From NCBI GenBank assembly GCA_910584915.1, contig CAJUDM010000009.1, positions 1 to 64,000 of the forward strand: a DNA stretch of 64,000 nucleotides, in the 5' to 3' direction. This document shows, piece by piece, positions 1 through 7,270 of the stretch. Source of the DNA: an uncultured Lachnospiraceae bacterium (GTDB taxonomy: Bacteria > Bacillota > Clostridia > Lachnospirales > Lachnospiraceae). The translations under genes and the position numbers were made by a program. How positions within the stretch are numbered: the stretch's first letter is position 1; each line of letters starts with the position of its first letter. The notes under the pieces are model-generated. The model did no database searches, had not been told where the DNA came from, and saw only the letters and a program-made list of their open reading frames with translations.

Positions 1-55
1 AGGGCGAAGCCCGCGAATGAGGAAAATCAGAGATTTTCCGAATGGCGCACTGCGG
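1..55. repeat. Dispersed structured repeat, copy 1
   Basis: This segment matches 30513-30574 in layout: AGGGCG and GCCCG form a first small hairpin, a second hairpin follows, and both copies end in CGCACTGC. Here the second hairpin is GGAAAATC (21-28) with GATTTTCC (32-39), loop AGA. The arms of the other copy have a different sequence but still pair. The copy begins at the window edge and may extend upstream. Function unknown. Confidence 0.55.
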
Positions 56-153
56 GAAATGAGTTAAAAGCAGTGTGAATGATAGAAACTGGTGAAAAGG
101 TTGAAAGAAAAGCGCTTTCAACTATTGATTTGAGTGTCTGCTGAAGCAGACAG
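56..153 (+). other. Leader of the acyltransferase gene with two hairpins
   Basis: GTTGAAAG (100-107) pairs with CTTTCAAC (115-122). GTCTGCT (136-142) pairs with AGCAGAC (145-151) directly before the first ATG. The stretch GAAAAGCGCTTTCA (108-121) is close to a catabolite-repression (cre) site, but it coincides with the first hairpin, so that reading is weak. No good ribosome binding site is seen. Confidence 0.3.
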
Positions 154-1257
154 ATGGGTATAAGAATGACAAAAAAGCGTTTGGATTATATGGATATGGT
201 GAAGGGAGTCGGTATTCTGGGCATCGTCGTCATGCATTCGACAACGGTGCCGCTCGAGGCAATCTGGTGGATATCTTCTGTCGCGCCGCCGCTTTTCTTC
301 CTCATGTCCGGGATGATGATCGGCTATACGGGAGAGCCGGAGAAGAGCTGGAAGGAGATACTGATCAGAAAGGGGCGTTCTCTGTTGCTGCCCTTTTTGT
401 ATTTCAGCCTGTGTTATATCCTGCGGGATCTTGTGCGCGTGATGGCGGGCATTTCCGATATGGAAGAGGTGCGGCTGGGAGTAAATGATCTTATCACACT
501 CTGGGGAAGTTCGGTGCTCTGGTTTCTGCCGGCATTGTTTCTGTCGGAAAGCATCTTTATTTTTTTGAGAAAGATTTTTGGGAAAAAGGTTTTCGGAGGA
601 CAGAAATATGCGTCTCTGTGGACAGCTTCCGCCTGCCTTATTCTGACAACAGTGTCATTTTTGATAAACGATGCGCTGAAGCCGCTGGAAGGATTTTTTC
701 TGTCGGAAAAGCAGCTTTATGCACTTCTGTGTGTGATAAGGACTGTCCTGCGGGCTGTCTATGCGCTGCCCTTTGTCTGTGCAGGGTATCTTTTGTTTGA
801 GGGATTCAGGAAATTCTGGGAGGGGGAAAAGAGGCTCCCTCTATGGGGACAGCTCACAGGCGGGATCATATTGTTTCTTGCGGGCATTCCGGTCAGCGTG
901 GCGAACGGTTACTTTGATTTCCGCAGCCTGAGCTTCGGGGAGATACCTGTTTTATTCTATTTTTCTGCGATGATCTCCTTTGCGGGGATCCTTCTGATCT
1001 GTAAAAGCTGTCCGCCTGTTAAACCGCTTGTGTTTTTCGGAAAAAATTCGCTGATCGTCATGGCGACGCATATCGATTTCTATTTCCTGTATATCGCTCT
1101 GAACCTGGCGAATAGGGTCAATAGGTTTATTCCGATGGGAAACAGGGTATTTTTCTTTGTGAATGTGGTCGGGGTTATTTTGGTTTTGGAGGCGGGGTGT
1201 ATTGCGGCGATCAACAGGTTTGCTCCTTTTTTGCTGGGGAGAAAGCGGAGGTTTTAA
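154..1257 (+). CDS. Membrane acyltransferase (acyltransferase family 3)
   Basis: The 367-residue protein opens with RLDYMDMVKGVGILGIVVMHS, the typical first helix of acyltransferase-3 / fucose 4-O-acetylase-like proteins, in which an early His in a membrane helix is conserved (here in VVMHS). About ten hydrophobic segments follow, and the C-terminus is basic. Such proteins O-acetylate sugars of cell-surface polymers or exported small molecules; the substrate cannot be read here. The start is uncertain. ATG 154 abuts a hairpin and lacks a clear ribosome binding site, and the in-frame ATG 166 (MTKKRLDYMD) is equally plausible. The gene stands alone and is followed on the same strand by an unrelated gene. 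Confidence 0.8.
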   Translation: MGIRMTKKRLDYMDMVKGVGILGIVVMHSTTVPLEAIWWISSVAPPLFFLMSGMMIGYTGEPEKSWKEILIRKGRSLLLPFLYFSLCYILRDLVRVMAGISDMEEVRLGVNDLITLWGSSVLWFLPALFLSESIFIFLRKIFGKKVFGGQKYASLWTASACLILTTVSFLINDALKPLEGFFLSEKQLYALLCVIRTVLRAVYALPFVCAGYLLFEGFRKFWEGEKRLPLWGQLTGGIILFLAGIPVSVANGYFDFRSLSFGEIPVLFYFSAMISFAGILLICKSCPPVKPLVFFGKNSLIVMATHIDFYFLYIALNLANRVNRFIPMGNRVFFFVNVVGVILVLEAGCIAAINRFAPFLLGRKRRF

Positions 1258-1409
1258 TCCGGGCGGGCAGTGAACCGTGCGGATTTGCCTGGCGGCTGTG
1301 GGAGTGCCGAAAACACGGGGCAGCCGGCTTTCGTTTATGGTGATATCACTGTCAGGCGATATGTCAGTCTGGCATCTGAAAGAATTGCAGGAGAAAGGCA
1401 GGGCCACAG

Positions 1410-2009
1410 GTGGGGAAGCAGATCAACTACTGGATGGATTATGAGAGTTTTTTGCTGCTGGCGCAGAAGGCGCTTGACCTGGGCTGTAAGATCATCAGGG
1501 AGGATCTGGATGCGGGGAAGGTCACGGAGGGCGGCGATATCGGTATAGTTGTGCCTTACGGAAAACATAAGCGCATCAGTTACTATTTTCATCTTCCGGA
1601 GGCTGGAGATGTGGAGATTAAAAAATACAACGAGGTGGAGCGGTTGGACTATGGTTTCAACGCGACCGGCAACGCCGTTATCGAGGCGGGCTATTCTTTT
1701 GTCCTCGGGGAATCGGCGGGCGTCTGCGGGGCGCGGGAGAAAAGAGAGATCATGAGGGAGAGGATATACTGTATCACAGGGTATTATGATGAGGATGGAG
1801 AATATATCCCGAGGCCCAAATGCCTGACAAAAGTCTACAATGCACTCGCCAGATATGTGAAAAAGCTGGCACCGTACACGGAATTTACGGATACGCGGAT
1901 CAGCATGCGGGACGAAAATTATGGGGAGGAATTTGAGTATAAGCATAAGGAGTATGTGACGAGGGCATGTCTGGAGTTGGCGGAGAGGGAAGGGTATAGA
2001 CTGTGCTGA
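1410..2009 (+). CDS. Protein of unknown function, 199 aa
   Basis: The reading frame starts with GTG, preceded by GGAGAAAGG (1390-1398) at good spacing. The protein is soluble and charged with no signal peptide or membrane helix. I recognise no domain. Aromatic residues are frequent (YYF at about residue 56; YCITGYYDEDGEY near 115), and the C-terminal third is Lys/Glu/Tyr-rich. The gene is followed by a structured repeat region, so it is probably the last gene of its transcript. Normal codon use and the ribosome binding site support it being real. Confidence 0.6.
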   Translation: MGKQINYWMDYESFLLLAQKALDLGCKIIREDLDAGKVTEGGDIGIVVPYGKHKRISYYFHLPEAGDVEIKKYNEVERLDYGFNATGNAVIEAGYSFVLGESAGVCGAREKREIMRERIYCITGYYDEDGEYIPRPKCLTKVYNALARYVKKLAPYTEFTDTRISMRDENYGEEFEYKHKEYVTRACLELAEREGYRLC

Positions 2010-2065
2010 GTGGCCGTGGCACAAGGGACCAGGTGCAGGGGGCGGAAAATAATTGTTTGAAAAAT

Positions 2066-2295
2066 GATGGCATGATATAATGTCCACAAAAGAAAAGCAA
2101 GTGGCTGCGAAGCGGGCATTTGTTTTTCTGTGGACATTAACGAGCAAACGTCCGATGAAATCGGACAGAAAGCGCTGAAAGCGCGGGTTTGCGAGTTTAT
2201 GATATAATGAGCGTTAGCGAGAAGGGCAAGCTTGCTTGTCCGGTGAGCGGCGAATGTCGATCATGAATCGCAGATTTATGATATAATACTGTTGT
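2066..2295. repeat. Structured repeat region with three ATATAAT boxes
   Basis: GATATAAT occurs at about 2073, 2202 and 2280. The first runs into AATGTCCACA (2079-2088), which pairs with TGTGGACATT (2129-2138). Then comes a compact three-stem unit: outer GCAAAC (2144-2149) with GTTTGC (2187-2192), enclosing GTCCGAT-GAA-ATCGGAC and GCGCT-GAA-AGCGC. The word ATAATGTCCAC recurs at 30417-30427 in a similar setting. This fills the 340-base gap before the AAA-ATPase gene; no coding potential is seen in it. Confidence 0.5.
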
Positions 2296-2351
2296 GGGAA
2301 CTGTTTTCAGGTTTAGCAGAGCTGTTATCGGGCGAATGCGGAGGGTGTGGT

Positions 2352-4061
2352 ATGGCAAGAGTCGTCGGCATAGGGCATCAAAATTTTGAGACGTTGGTGC
2401 AGAACAACTGTTTTTACATCGATAAGACAAATTTTATAAAAGAATGGTGGGAGAATAATGATGCCGTTACGCTGATCACCCGCCCCAGAAGGTTCGGGAA
2501 AACGCTGACAATGAGTATGGTGGAACAGTTTTTCTCTGTGGATTATGCGGGCAGGGGAGAACTGTTTGAGGGACTTTCCATCTGGCAGGAGGAGAAGTAC
2601 AGAGAAGTGCAGGGGACTTATCCAGTGATCAGTCTGTCCTTTGCCAGTGTGAAGGAAACCCGATTTTCTGATGCCAGAAAGATGATATGCAAAATTATTG
2701 CGGATATATATAGAAAATATGATTTTTTACTTGAAAGTGGCTGCCTGAGCGAGGAAGAACAAAAGGCGTACCGGCAGGTGTCGGCGGATATGGAGAAATA
2801 TATGGCGTCAGGCTCTTTGAGAGCTCTGTCAGATTATCTCTTTCGATATTATGGGAAAAATGTCATTATCCTGTTGGATGAATACGACACGCCTATGCAG
2901 GAGGCGTATGTATATGGCTATTGGAAAGAACTGACTGAGTTTATCCGAGGGCTTTTTAATGCTGCATTCAAGACAAACCCGTTTCTCGACCGGGCAATCC
3001 TGACAGGAATCACAAGAGTCAGCAAAGAATCCATTTTTTCCGACCTGAACAATCTGACAGTGGTGACGTCAACTTCCGATCTGTATGGGGACAGTTTCGG
3101 CTTTACGGAGGAGGAAGTGTTTGCCGCACTGGATGAGTATGGGATGGGAGATAAAAAGGAGGAGGTCAAGCGCTGGTATGACGGCTTTACCTTCGGGAAG
3201 ACGGGGGAGATATATAATCCGTGGTCTATCCTGAATTACTTAAAAACAGGGAATTTTTCGGCATACTGGGCGAACACCAGCTCCAACTCTCTGGTCAACG
3301 CATTTCTCCGCGAGGGAAGCAAAAATATAAAACAGGATTTTGAGGAGCTGATGCGAGGCGGGACGCTTCGGATGGAGATAGACGAACAGATCGTATACGA
3401 CCAGCTTACCGTAAAAAAGAACGCCGTGTGGAGCCTTCTGCTGGCGGCAGGATATCTGAAAGTTTTGAAGAAAGAGTATGTGGAGAGAACCGGGCGCTGG
3501 TACTATACGCTGACTTTGACCAACAGGGAAGTGCATCTGATGTTCGAGGATCTGGTCAGCGGCTGGTTTGCGGAGCAGGAGGACAATTACGGCGATTTTA
3601 TCCGGGCGCTTCTGGAGGATGATACGGAGGCGATGAATACGTATATGAACAGGGTGGCACTTGCGATGTTTGGCAGTTTTGATGTGGGAAAGAAACCTTC
3701 GGAGCAGGCGGAGCCGGAGCGCTTCTACCATGGTTTTGTGCTGGGGCTGATGGTGGATCTGGCGGAGCAGTACGTTATAACCTCCAATCGGGAGAGTGGT
3801 TTCGGGAGATATGATATTATGATAGAGCCGAAGAATCCTGATAAAAGTATGGATGCGATCATTATAGAATTCAAAGTGATGAATCCCAAACGGGAAATCT
3901 CTCTGGAGGATACCGTGCAGGCAGCTCTTGCTCAGATCGAGGAAAAGAAGTATGGGGAAGTTTTGAGGACGAGGGGAATCCCTGCGGAGCGGATCAGGAA
4001 GTACGGATTTGCATTTCGGGGGAAAGAGGTGCTGATCGGGGAGTCGGAGCAGACAAACTGA
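2352..4061 (+). CDS. AAA-ATPase-like / PD-(D/E)XK nuclease-family protein (DUF1703 type)
   Basis: This 569-residue protein has the layout of the AAA-ATPase_like + PDDEXK_9 family. The N-terminal core carries the P-loop variant RPRRFGKT (about residue 46) and a Walker B strand ILLDEYDTP (about 175). The C-terminal nuclease-like fold shows GRYDIMIEP and then IIIEFKV, the D...ExK pattern. These genes are abundant and multi-copy in gut anaerobes; their role is unproven, with defence or nucleic-acid processing suspected. I chose ATG 2352 because GGAGGG (2340-2345) precedes it and the shortened copy at 15737 starts with the same residues (MAR.VGIGHQNFET). An upstream in-frame GTG at 2292 has no such support. 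Confidence 0.85.
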   Translation: MARVVGIGHQNFETLVQNNCFYIDKTNFIKEWWENNDAVTLITRPRRFGKTLTMSMVEQFFSVDYAGRGELFEGLSIWQEEKYREVQGTYPVISLSFASVKETRFSDARKMICKIIADIYRKYDFLLESGCLSEEEQKAYRQVSADMEKYMASGSLRALSDYLFRYYGKNVIILLDEYDTPMQEAYVYGYWKELTEFIRGLFNAAFKTNPFLDRAILTGITRVSKESIFSDLNNLTVVTSTSDLYGDSFGFTEEEVFAALDEYGMGDKKEEVKRWYDGFTFGKTGEIYNPWSILNYLKTGNFSAYWANTSSNSLVNAFLREGSKNIKQDFEELMRGGTLRMEIDEQIVYDQLTVKKNAVWSLLLAAGYLKVLKKEYVERTGRWYYTLTLTNREVHLMFEDLVSGWFAEQEDNYGDFIRALLEDDTEAMNTYMNRVALAMFGSFDVGKKPSEQAEPERFYHGFVLGLMVDLAEQYVITSNRESGFGRYDIMIEPKNPDKSMDAIIIEFKVMNPKREISLEDTVQAALAQIEEKKYGEVLRTRGIPAERIRKYGFAFRGKEVLIGESEQTN

Positions 4062-4109
4062 ACAGGATCAGCCAAATTGAACAGAGACAGCCAGACTGAG
4101 CAGGAATAT

Positions 4110-4155
4110 CCAAACTGCCGCCCTGTCAGGAAACAATGACAGGGCGGCAGTTTGG
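4110..4155. terminator. Hairpin between converging genes
   Basis: CCAAACTGCCGCCCTGTCA (4110-4128) pairs perfectly with TGACAGGGCGGCAGTTTGG (4137-4155), with an 8-base loop. It lies between the ends of the rightward ATPase gene and the leftward GntR gene and probably ends both transcripts. There is no strong T-run on either side. Confidence 0.6.
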
Positions 4156-4160
4156 ATAAG

Positions 4161-4913
4161 CTAACGATTCAGTGTGAAAGAATACTGGTTCCTGGCATTG
4201 GGAGAATAAGAAACAGAGTACTCTATGGGAACGCTGTTTTTATTGTACGCGATCGTCTCAACGGTCAGCATGGCGCAGCCTGTACGGACATTAAATTTTT
4301 CCGCGATTTCCGGCAATGCTTCGGAAGCGTAGACGGTCCTCACTACACGCTGGATATGAAGCTGTGCCGAAGGTTCCTTATCAAGAATGGAGTACAGGGA
4401 TTCGGCTTCCAGATCGTGGCTCAGCACAGGGCGGCAGGATTCGTAGGGCAAAAAGGAATCGATGTATACGATCGGAAAATTGTTGGCATACCTTAGACGA
4501 GTCAGATGTATGATCTTTTTTGATTCGTCAAGATTTAAAAACTGAGAGATCTGCTTATTACAATCTTCCACCTTTAAAGCAAGCAGTTCCGTCTTGGGCT
4601 GCATGCCCATCTCCCGGATGCGCTCCGAGAAATCACCGATCTCGCTGGAATAGCCGATGTTCAGCTTCTGGCCGAGGATGATGGTTCCCCGGTTACGTCT
4701 TTTTTCTATATACCCTTCGTTGGATAATTCCCCCATACATTGCCGTACAGTCGCCTTGCTGATACAAAAGAGCCTGGCGATCTCATTTTCGCTGGGCAGC
4801 AGGTCGCCGCTGCATAGTTCCTTCTCATGGATCGCGTCTAAAAAAATTTTTTTGAGTTGTAGATAAAGTGGTGTTTTGGATGTTCTGTCCAGTGTGATAT
4901 TCTCGTAATTCAA
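4161..4913 (-). CDS. GntR-family (HutC/UTRA) transcriptional regulator
   Basis: The 250-residue protein has an N-terminal winged helix (PLYLQLKKIF, then DLLPSENEIARLF and SKATVRQ, about residues 15-75). A UTRA ligand-binding domain (about 95-250) follows, ending PIEYSVSYSP. UTRA members usually bind a phosphorylated sugar or other pathway intermediate. The start is TTG at 4913, with GGAAGGAAA upstream. It lies 27 bases after the amidotransferase-like gene on the same strand, so both are probably one leftward transcript, divergent from the sugar operon. It is the obvious candidate to bind the ATACGTAT palindromes at 5736-6014. Repressor action relieved by a sugar phosphate is inferred. Confidence 0.88.
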   Translation of the reverse strand: MNYENITLDRTSKTPLYLQLKKIFLDAIHEKELCSGDLLPSENEIARLFCISKATVRQCMGELSNEGYIEKRRNRGTIILGQKLNIGYSSEIGDFSERIREMGMQPKTELLALKVEDCNKQISQFLNLDESKKIIHLTRLRYANNFPIVYIDSFLPYESCRPVLSHDLEAESLYSILDKEPSAQLHIQRVVRTVYASEALPEIAEKFNVRTGCAMLTVETIAYNKNSVPIEYSVSYSPNARNQYSFTLNR

Positions 4914-4940
4914 AGCGGAGCGTTTCCTTCCGTCATAGTA

Positions 4941-5696
4941 TTATTTTCCGGCGAGCCAATGCAGGAGCCGGTTCCACAAAATGGGATAGTATTCCCAGTC
5001 GGTCATATCTTTGGGCGCCCAGTGCGCCGTGCAGTCAGTGGCATATGCCATTGTTCTGCCCTGTCCATAAGTTCCCAATGCTATAATAGGATCCTTTTCA
5101 AATGTCAGGATCACATCGGCGTCAGGTTTGGGAATCAGACGGTTATAGCCGAGGATATACGGCCATTTTTCAGGAAATCCGTTCAATATTTCATGCCGTG
5201 AAGGATCGCAGATCAGATCTGCTCCCTCCGGGACCTCCACACGGTCATCGCGGGAGAGCAGGGTGACAGGAAGGATATCCTCGATGGGCGTATCCTTATA
5301 GTTGCCTTTTGCCTCATATCCCTGAAAGGTGGAATATCCTCCGATCATTCCGAAACTGCCGCCGTCCCCCACATATTCCCGTACCAGTTTTAACAGATTG
5401 ACAGTTCTTTTCCCGCTCTTACACATATCGGGAAGCAACAGAAAAATATCGGAACCGATGTCGCTGAAAAGGATCACATCATATCGCTGCAGTTCTTCCT
5501 CTGTGCGGGGAAAATCCCGCGCTGCCAGATGGCAGGGAATATGGGTAAATGTATGGCCCAGTGATTCGATCATATTTTTCACAGGAAGGTAGGACTCATC
5601 ATATGAGACACTGTAGGTCAGATCATATCCTTTTATGCTGCCGTTTTGTGCGATCGTTGTTTCACCGACAAATAATACCGAAAGTTTTTTATCCAT
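4941..5696 (-). CDS. Class I glutamine-amidotransferase-like protein (DUF1355 type)
   Basis: The 251-residue protein resembles the GATase1-like family: MDKKLSVLFVGE, a mid-protein FGMIGGYSTFQG segment where the nucleophile elbow would lie, GYNRLIPKP, and a C-terminal ALGTYGQGRTMAYATDCTAHW with an aspartate and histidine. No cysteine is visible in the elbow, so amidotransferase activity is doubtful. Family members occur beside sugar transport operons in Clostridia; their reaction is not established. The start ATG 5696 has AGAAGGAG upstream. It is the first gene of the leftward unit with the GntR regulator. Confidence 0.7.
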   Translation of the reverse strand: MDKKLSVLFVGETTIAQNGSIKGYDLTYSVSYDESYLPVKNMIESLGHTFTHIPCHLAARDFPRTEEELQRYDVILFSDIGSDIFLLLPDMCKSGKRTVNLLKLVREYVGDGGSFGMIGGYSTFQGYEAKGNYKDTPIEDILPVTLLSRDDRVEVPEGADLICDPSRHEILNGFPEKWPYILGYNRLIPKPDADVILTFEKDPIIALGTYGQGRTMAYATDCTAHWAPKDMTDWEYYPILWNRLLHWLAGK

Positions 5697-5735
5697 TTGA
5701 ATTCTCCTTCTCTTATCATTTATTTATATTTTTAC

Positions 5736-5756
5736 AATAAATACGTAATTAATGAA
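5736..5756. promoter_or_regulatory. Putative GntR operator O1
   Basis: AATAAATACGTAATTAATGAA contains the core ATACGTAAT, near-palindromic with the sites at 5957 and 5999. It lies downstream of the proposed leftward promoter and so could block the amidotransferase-regulator transcript. Confidence 0.5.
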
Positions 5757-5793
5757 AGGATAAAGGATAAAGCAGGTATTATTGTTCTTTTAT

Positions 5794-5821
5794 ATCATAC
5801 CGCAAATTAAAATAATTACAA
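5794..5821 (-). promoter_or_regulatory. Leftward promoter of the amidotransferase-like/GntR unit
   Basis: On the minus strand, TTGTAA (5816-5821) and TATGAT (5794-5799) are separated by 16 bases. Transcription would start near 5787, leaving a leader that contains operator O1. Confidence 0.45.
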
Positions 5822-5915
5822 GTATTTTTTTGAAAATTTGTGCAATAAGGATATATAATTTGCGCCCAGAGAACCGAAACAGGTAAATTTTAATTAAATA
5901 TAAATAAAAATATCC

Positions 5916-5944
5916 TTGACCGGACATAATTGTTATGTTATAGT
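5916..5944 (+). promoter_or_regulatory. Rightward promoter of the sugar operon
   Basis: TTGACC (5916-5921) and TATAGT (5939-5944) are spaced by 17 bases. The predicted start near 5951 is followed at once by operator O2, which fits repression by blocking RNA polymerase. Confidence 0.65.
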
Positions 5945-5956
5945 AAGTGACAACAG

Positions 5957-6014
5957 ATAAATACGTAATTATAAAATTAAATACGGTTTATACTGTTATT
6001 AAATACGTATTTAA
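5957..6014. promoter_or_regulatory. Putative GntR operators O2 and O3
   Basis: O2 is GATAAATACGTAATTATA (5957-5974). O3 is the perfect 16-base palindrome TTAAATACGTATTTAA (5999-6014). A half site TTAAATACGG lies between them (5978-5987). O2 abuts the start of transcription and O3 lies in the leader. With O1 this gives three copies of an ATACGTA core in under 300 bases, and the divergent GntR gene is the likely source of the binding protein. Confidence 0.65.
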
Positions 6015-6102
6015 TGAAGAGCCATCGGAAAAAGGATGTTCCGGGAAGCAGGGGTATTGTTCACTAACTTTTAAACCTTATTTTGAGAATGGAGGATTTA
6101 TC

Positions 6103-7176
6103 ATGAAGAAAAAATTGGCTGTTATGATACTTGTCGCGTCTATGGCGGCTTCGCTGCTGGCGGCGTGCGGCGCGGAAGCTGATGAGAAAACAAATGATGC
6201 ACAGGCGGGAGAGGAAACGGCGGCAGAAGCTGCGGAGGAGAATGCTGAGCCTGCTGAAGAGGCGGAGAGCGAACCTGCAGGGGAGGAGCTGACGGTTGCC
6301 GGGATCGTATTTCAGGATGACGAGTTTATGAATGCACTGATCAACGGGATGAAAAAGGCATGTGAGGAAAATGGTGTAGAGTTTGTATCCTCCAATTCCA
6401 ATAACGACCAGTCCAGAGAGGTGGAACTGATCAATACTTATGCGGGGCAGGGCGTGGATGCGATCTGTATCGCGCCGCTTGACAAAGAGGCGTCTCTGGC
6501 AAGCCTCGGCGCGGCATCCGCCCAGGGCGTTGCCATCGGCTCCGTCAATATGGAAATTTCGGATTCTGATTTTCTGGTGGGCGGCTATGCGTCCGACGAC
6601 TATGCGAACGGCCATCAGGTCGGTGAATATGCGGCGAAGTGGATCGCCGAAAAGTATGACAGGCCGATCAAAGTAGGTTTGATCCACTATGATCATCAGC
6701 TGCCGGAGCAGTCTTCCAACAGATACGGCGGATTCTTTGCGGCGTTGGATGAGGCGGGCATTGAATATGAGATCGTCGCCAACCAGGGTGCTGAGAAGGA
6801 GGATCTGGCTCTGAGCGCAGCAAGCGATATGATCACTGCGCACCCGGACATTGATGTATTCTACGGTGCGAACGGCGGCGGACTGCAGGGGTTGGTGCAG
6901 GCTGTTGCGCAGAGCGGCAAAGCCGGTGAGATGTATGCGTTTGGATATGACGCGCAGGAGGGTATCTGTCAGCAGCTGTTGGATGAGAATGATATTCTTC
7001 AGGCGATCGTAGTGCAGGATCCCTATTCTCAGGGCTACAGCTCGGCGACATTGCTCATCCAGTATCTGAAAGGCGAAGTGGAGGCAGTGGGAACCACGGA
7101 ATCCACACCCGGCTTTCTGCTCACTCGCGATGATCCGGAAGCGGTCGAAACCTATGTAGAAGAAAACTATAAATAA
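6103..7176 (+). CDS. Sugar ABC transporter substrate-binding lipoprotein (ribose type)
   Basis: This 357-residue lipoprotein has signal peptide MKKKLAVMILVASMAASLLAAC, with the lipobox LLAAC and cleavage before the cysteine. An acidic Ala/Glu-rich linker follows to about residue 60, then a periplasmic-binding-protein-1 fold (VAGIVFQDDEFMNALINGMK; AICIAPLD; DVFYGANGGGLQGLVQA). The family binds monosaccharides for RbsAC-type transporters; the exact sugar is not readable. ATG 6103 is chosen because it has GGAGG (6091-6095) and begins the signal peptide. It is the first gene of the operon, and a hairpin (7190-7227) separates it from the ATPase gene, which suggests extra SBP transcript. Confidence 0.9.
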   Translation: MKKKLAVMILVASMAASLLAACGAEADEKTNDAQAGEETAAEAAEENAEPAEEAESEPAGEELTVAGIVFQDDEFMNALINGMKKACEENGVEFVSSNSNNDQSREVELINTYAGQGVDAICIAPLDKEASLASLGAASAQGVAIGSVNMEISDSDFLVGGYASDDYANGHQVGEYAAKWIAEKYDRPIKVGLIHYDHQLPEQSSNRYGGFFAALDEAGIEYEIVANQGAEKEDLALSAASDMITAHPDIDVFYGANGGGLQGLVQAVAQSGKAGEMYAFGYDAQEGICQQLLDENDILQAIVVQDPYSQGYSSATLLIQYLKGEVEAVGTTESTPGFLLTRDDPEAVETYVEENYK

Positions 7177-7189
7177 TATACAGACCGGT

Positions 7190-7227
7190 GTTCCCAGCTG
7201 CTGCAGGGATGTGAGACAGCTGGGAGC
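7190..7227 (+). terminator. Hairpin after the SBP gene (attenuator or stabiliser)
   Basis: TTCCCAGCTG (7191-7200) pairs with CAGCTGGGAG (7217-7226). There is no real T-run, so it more likely protects the upstream SBP message or causes partial termination than full stop. Confidence 0.5.
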
Positions 7228-7270
7228 CGTTTCAAAAAACTTGGAGGCCATTCGGCAGAAAGGTGCGGAC

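Noticed and set aside
108..121. A catabolite-control (cre) site
   Set aside because: GAAAAGCGCTTTCA misses two consensus positions and coincides with a hairpin; position relative to a promoter is unclear.
952..2147. Long leftward open frames overlapping the first genes
   Set aside because: They run antisense to genes with good family matches or ribosome binding sites and show no recognisable domain.
5947..6102. Longer start for the ribose-type binding protein at 5947
   Set aside because: The extension covers operators and leader, lacks a ribosome binding site, and would bury the signal peptide.
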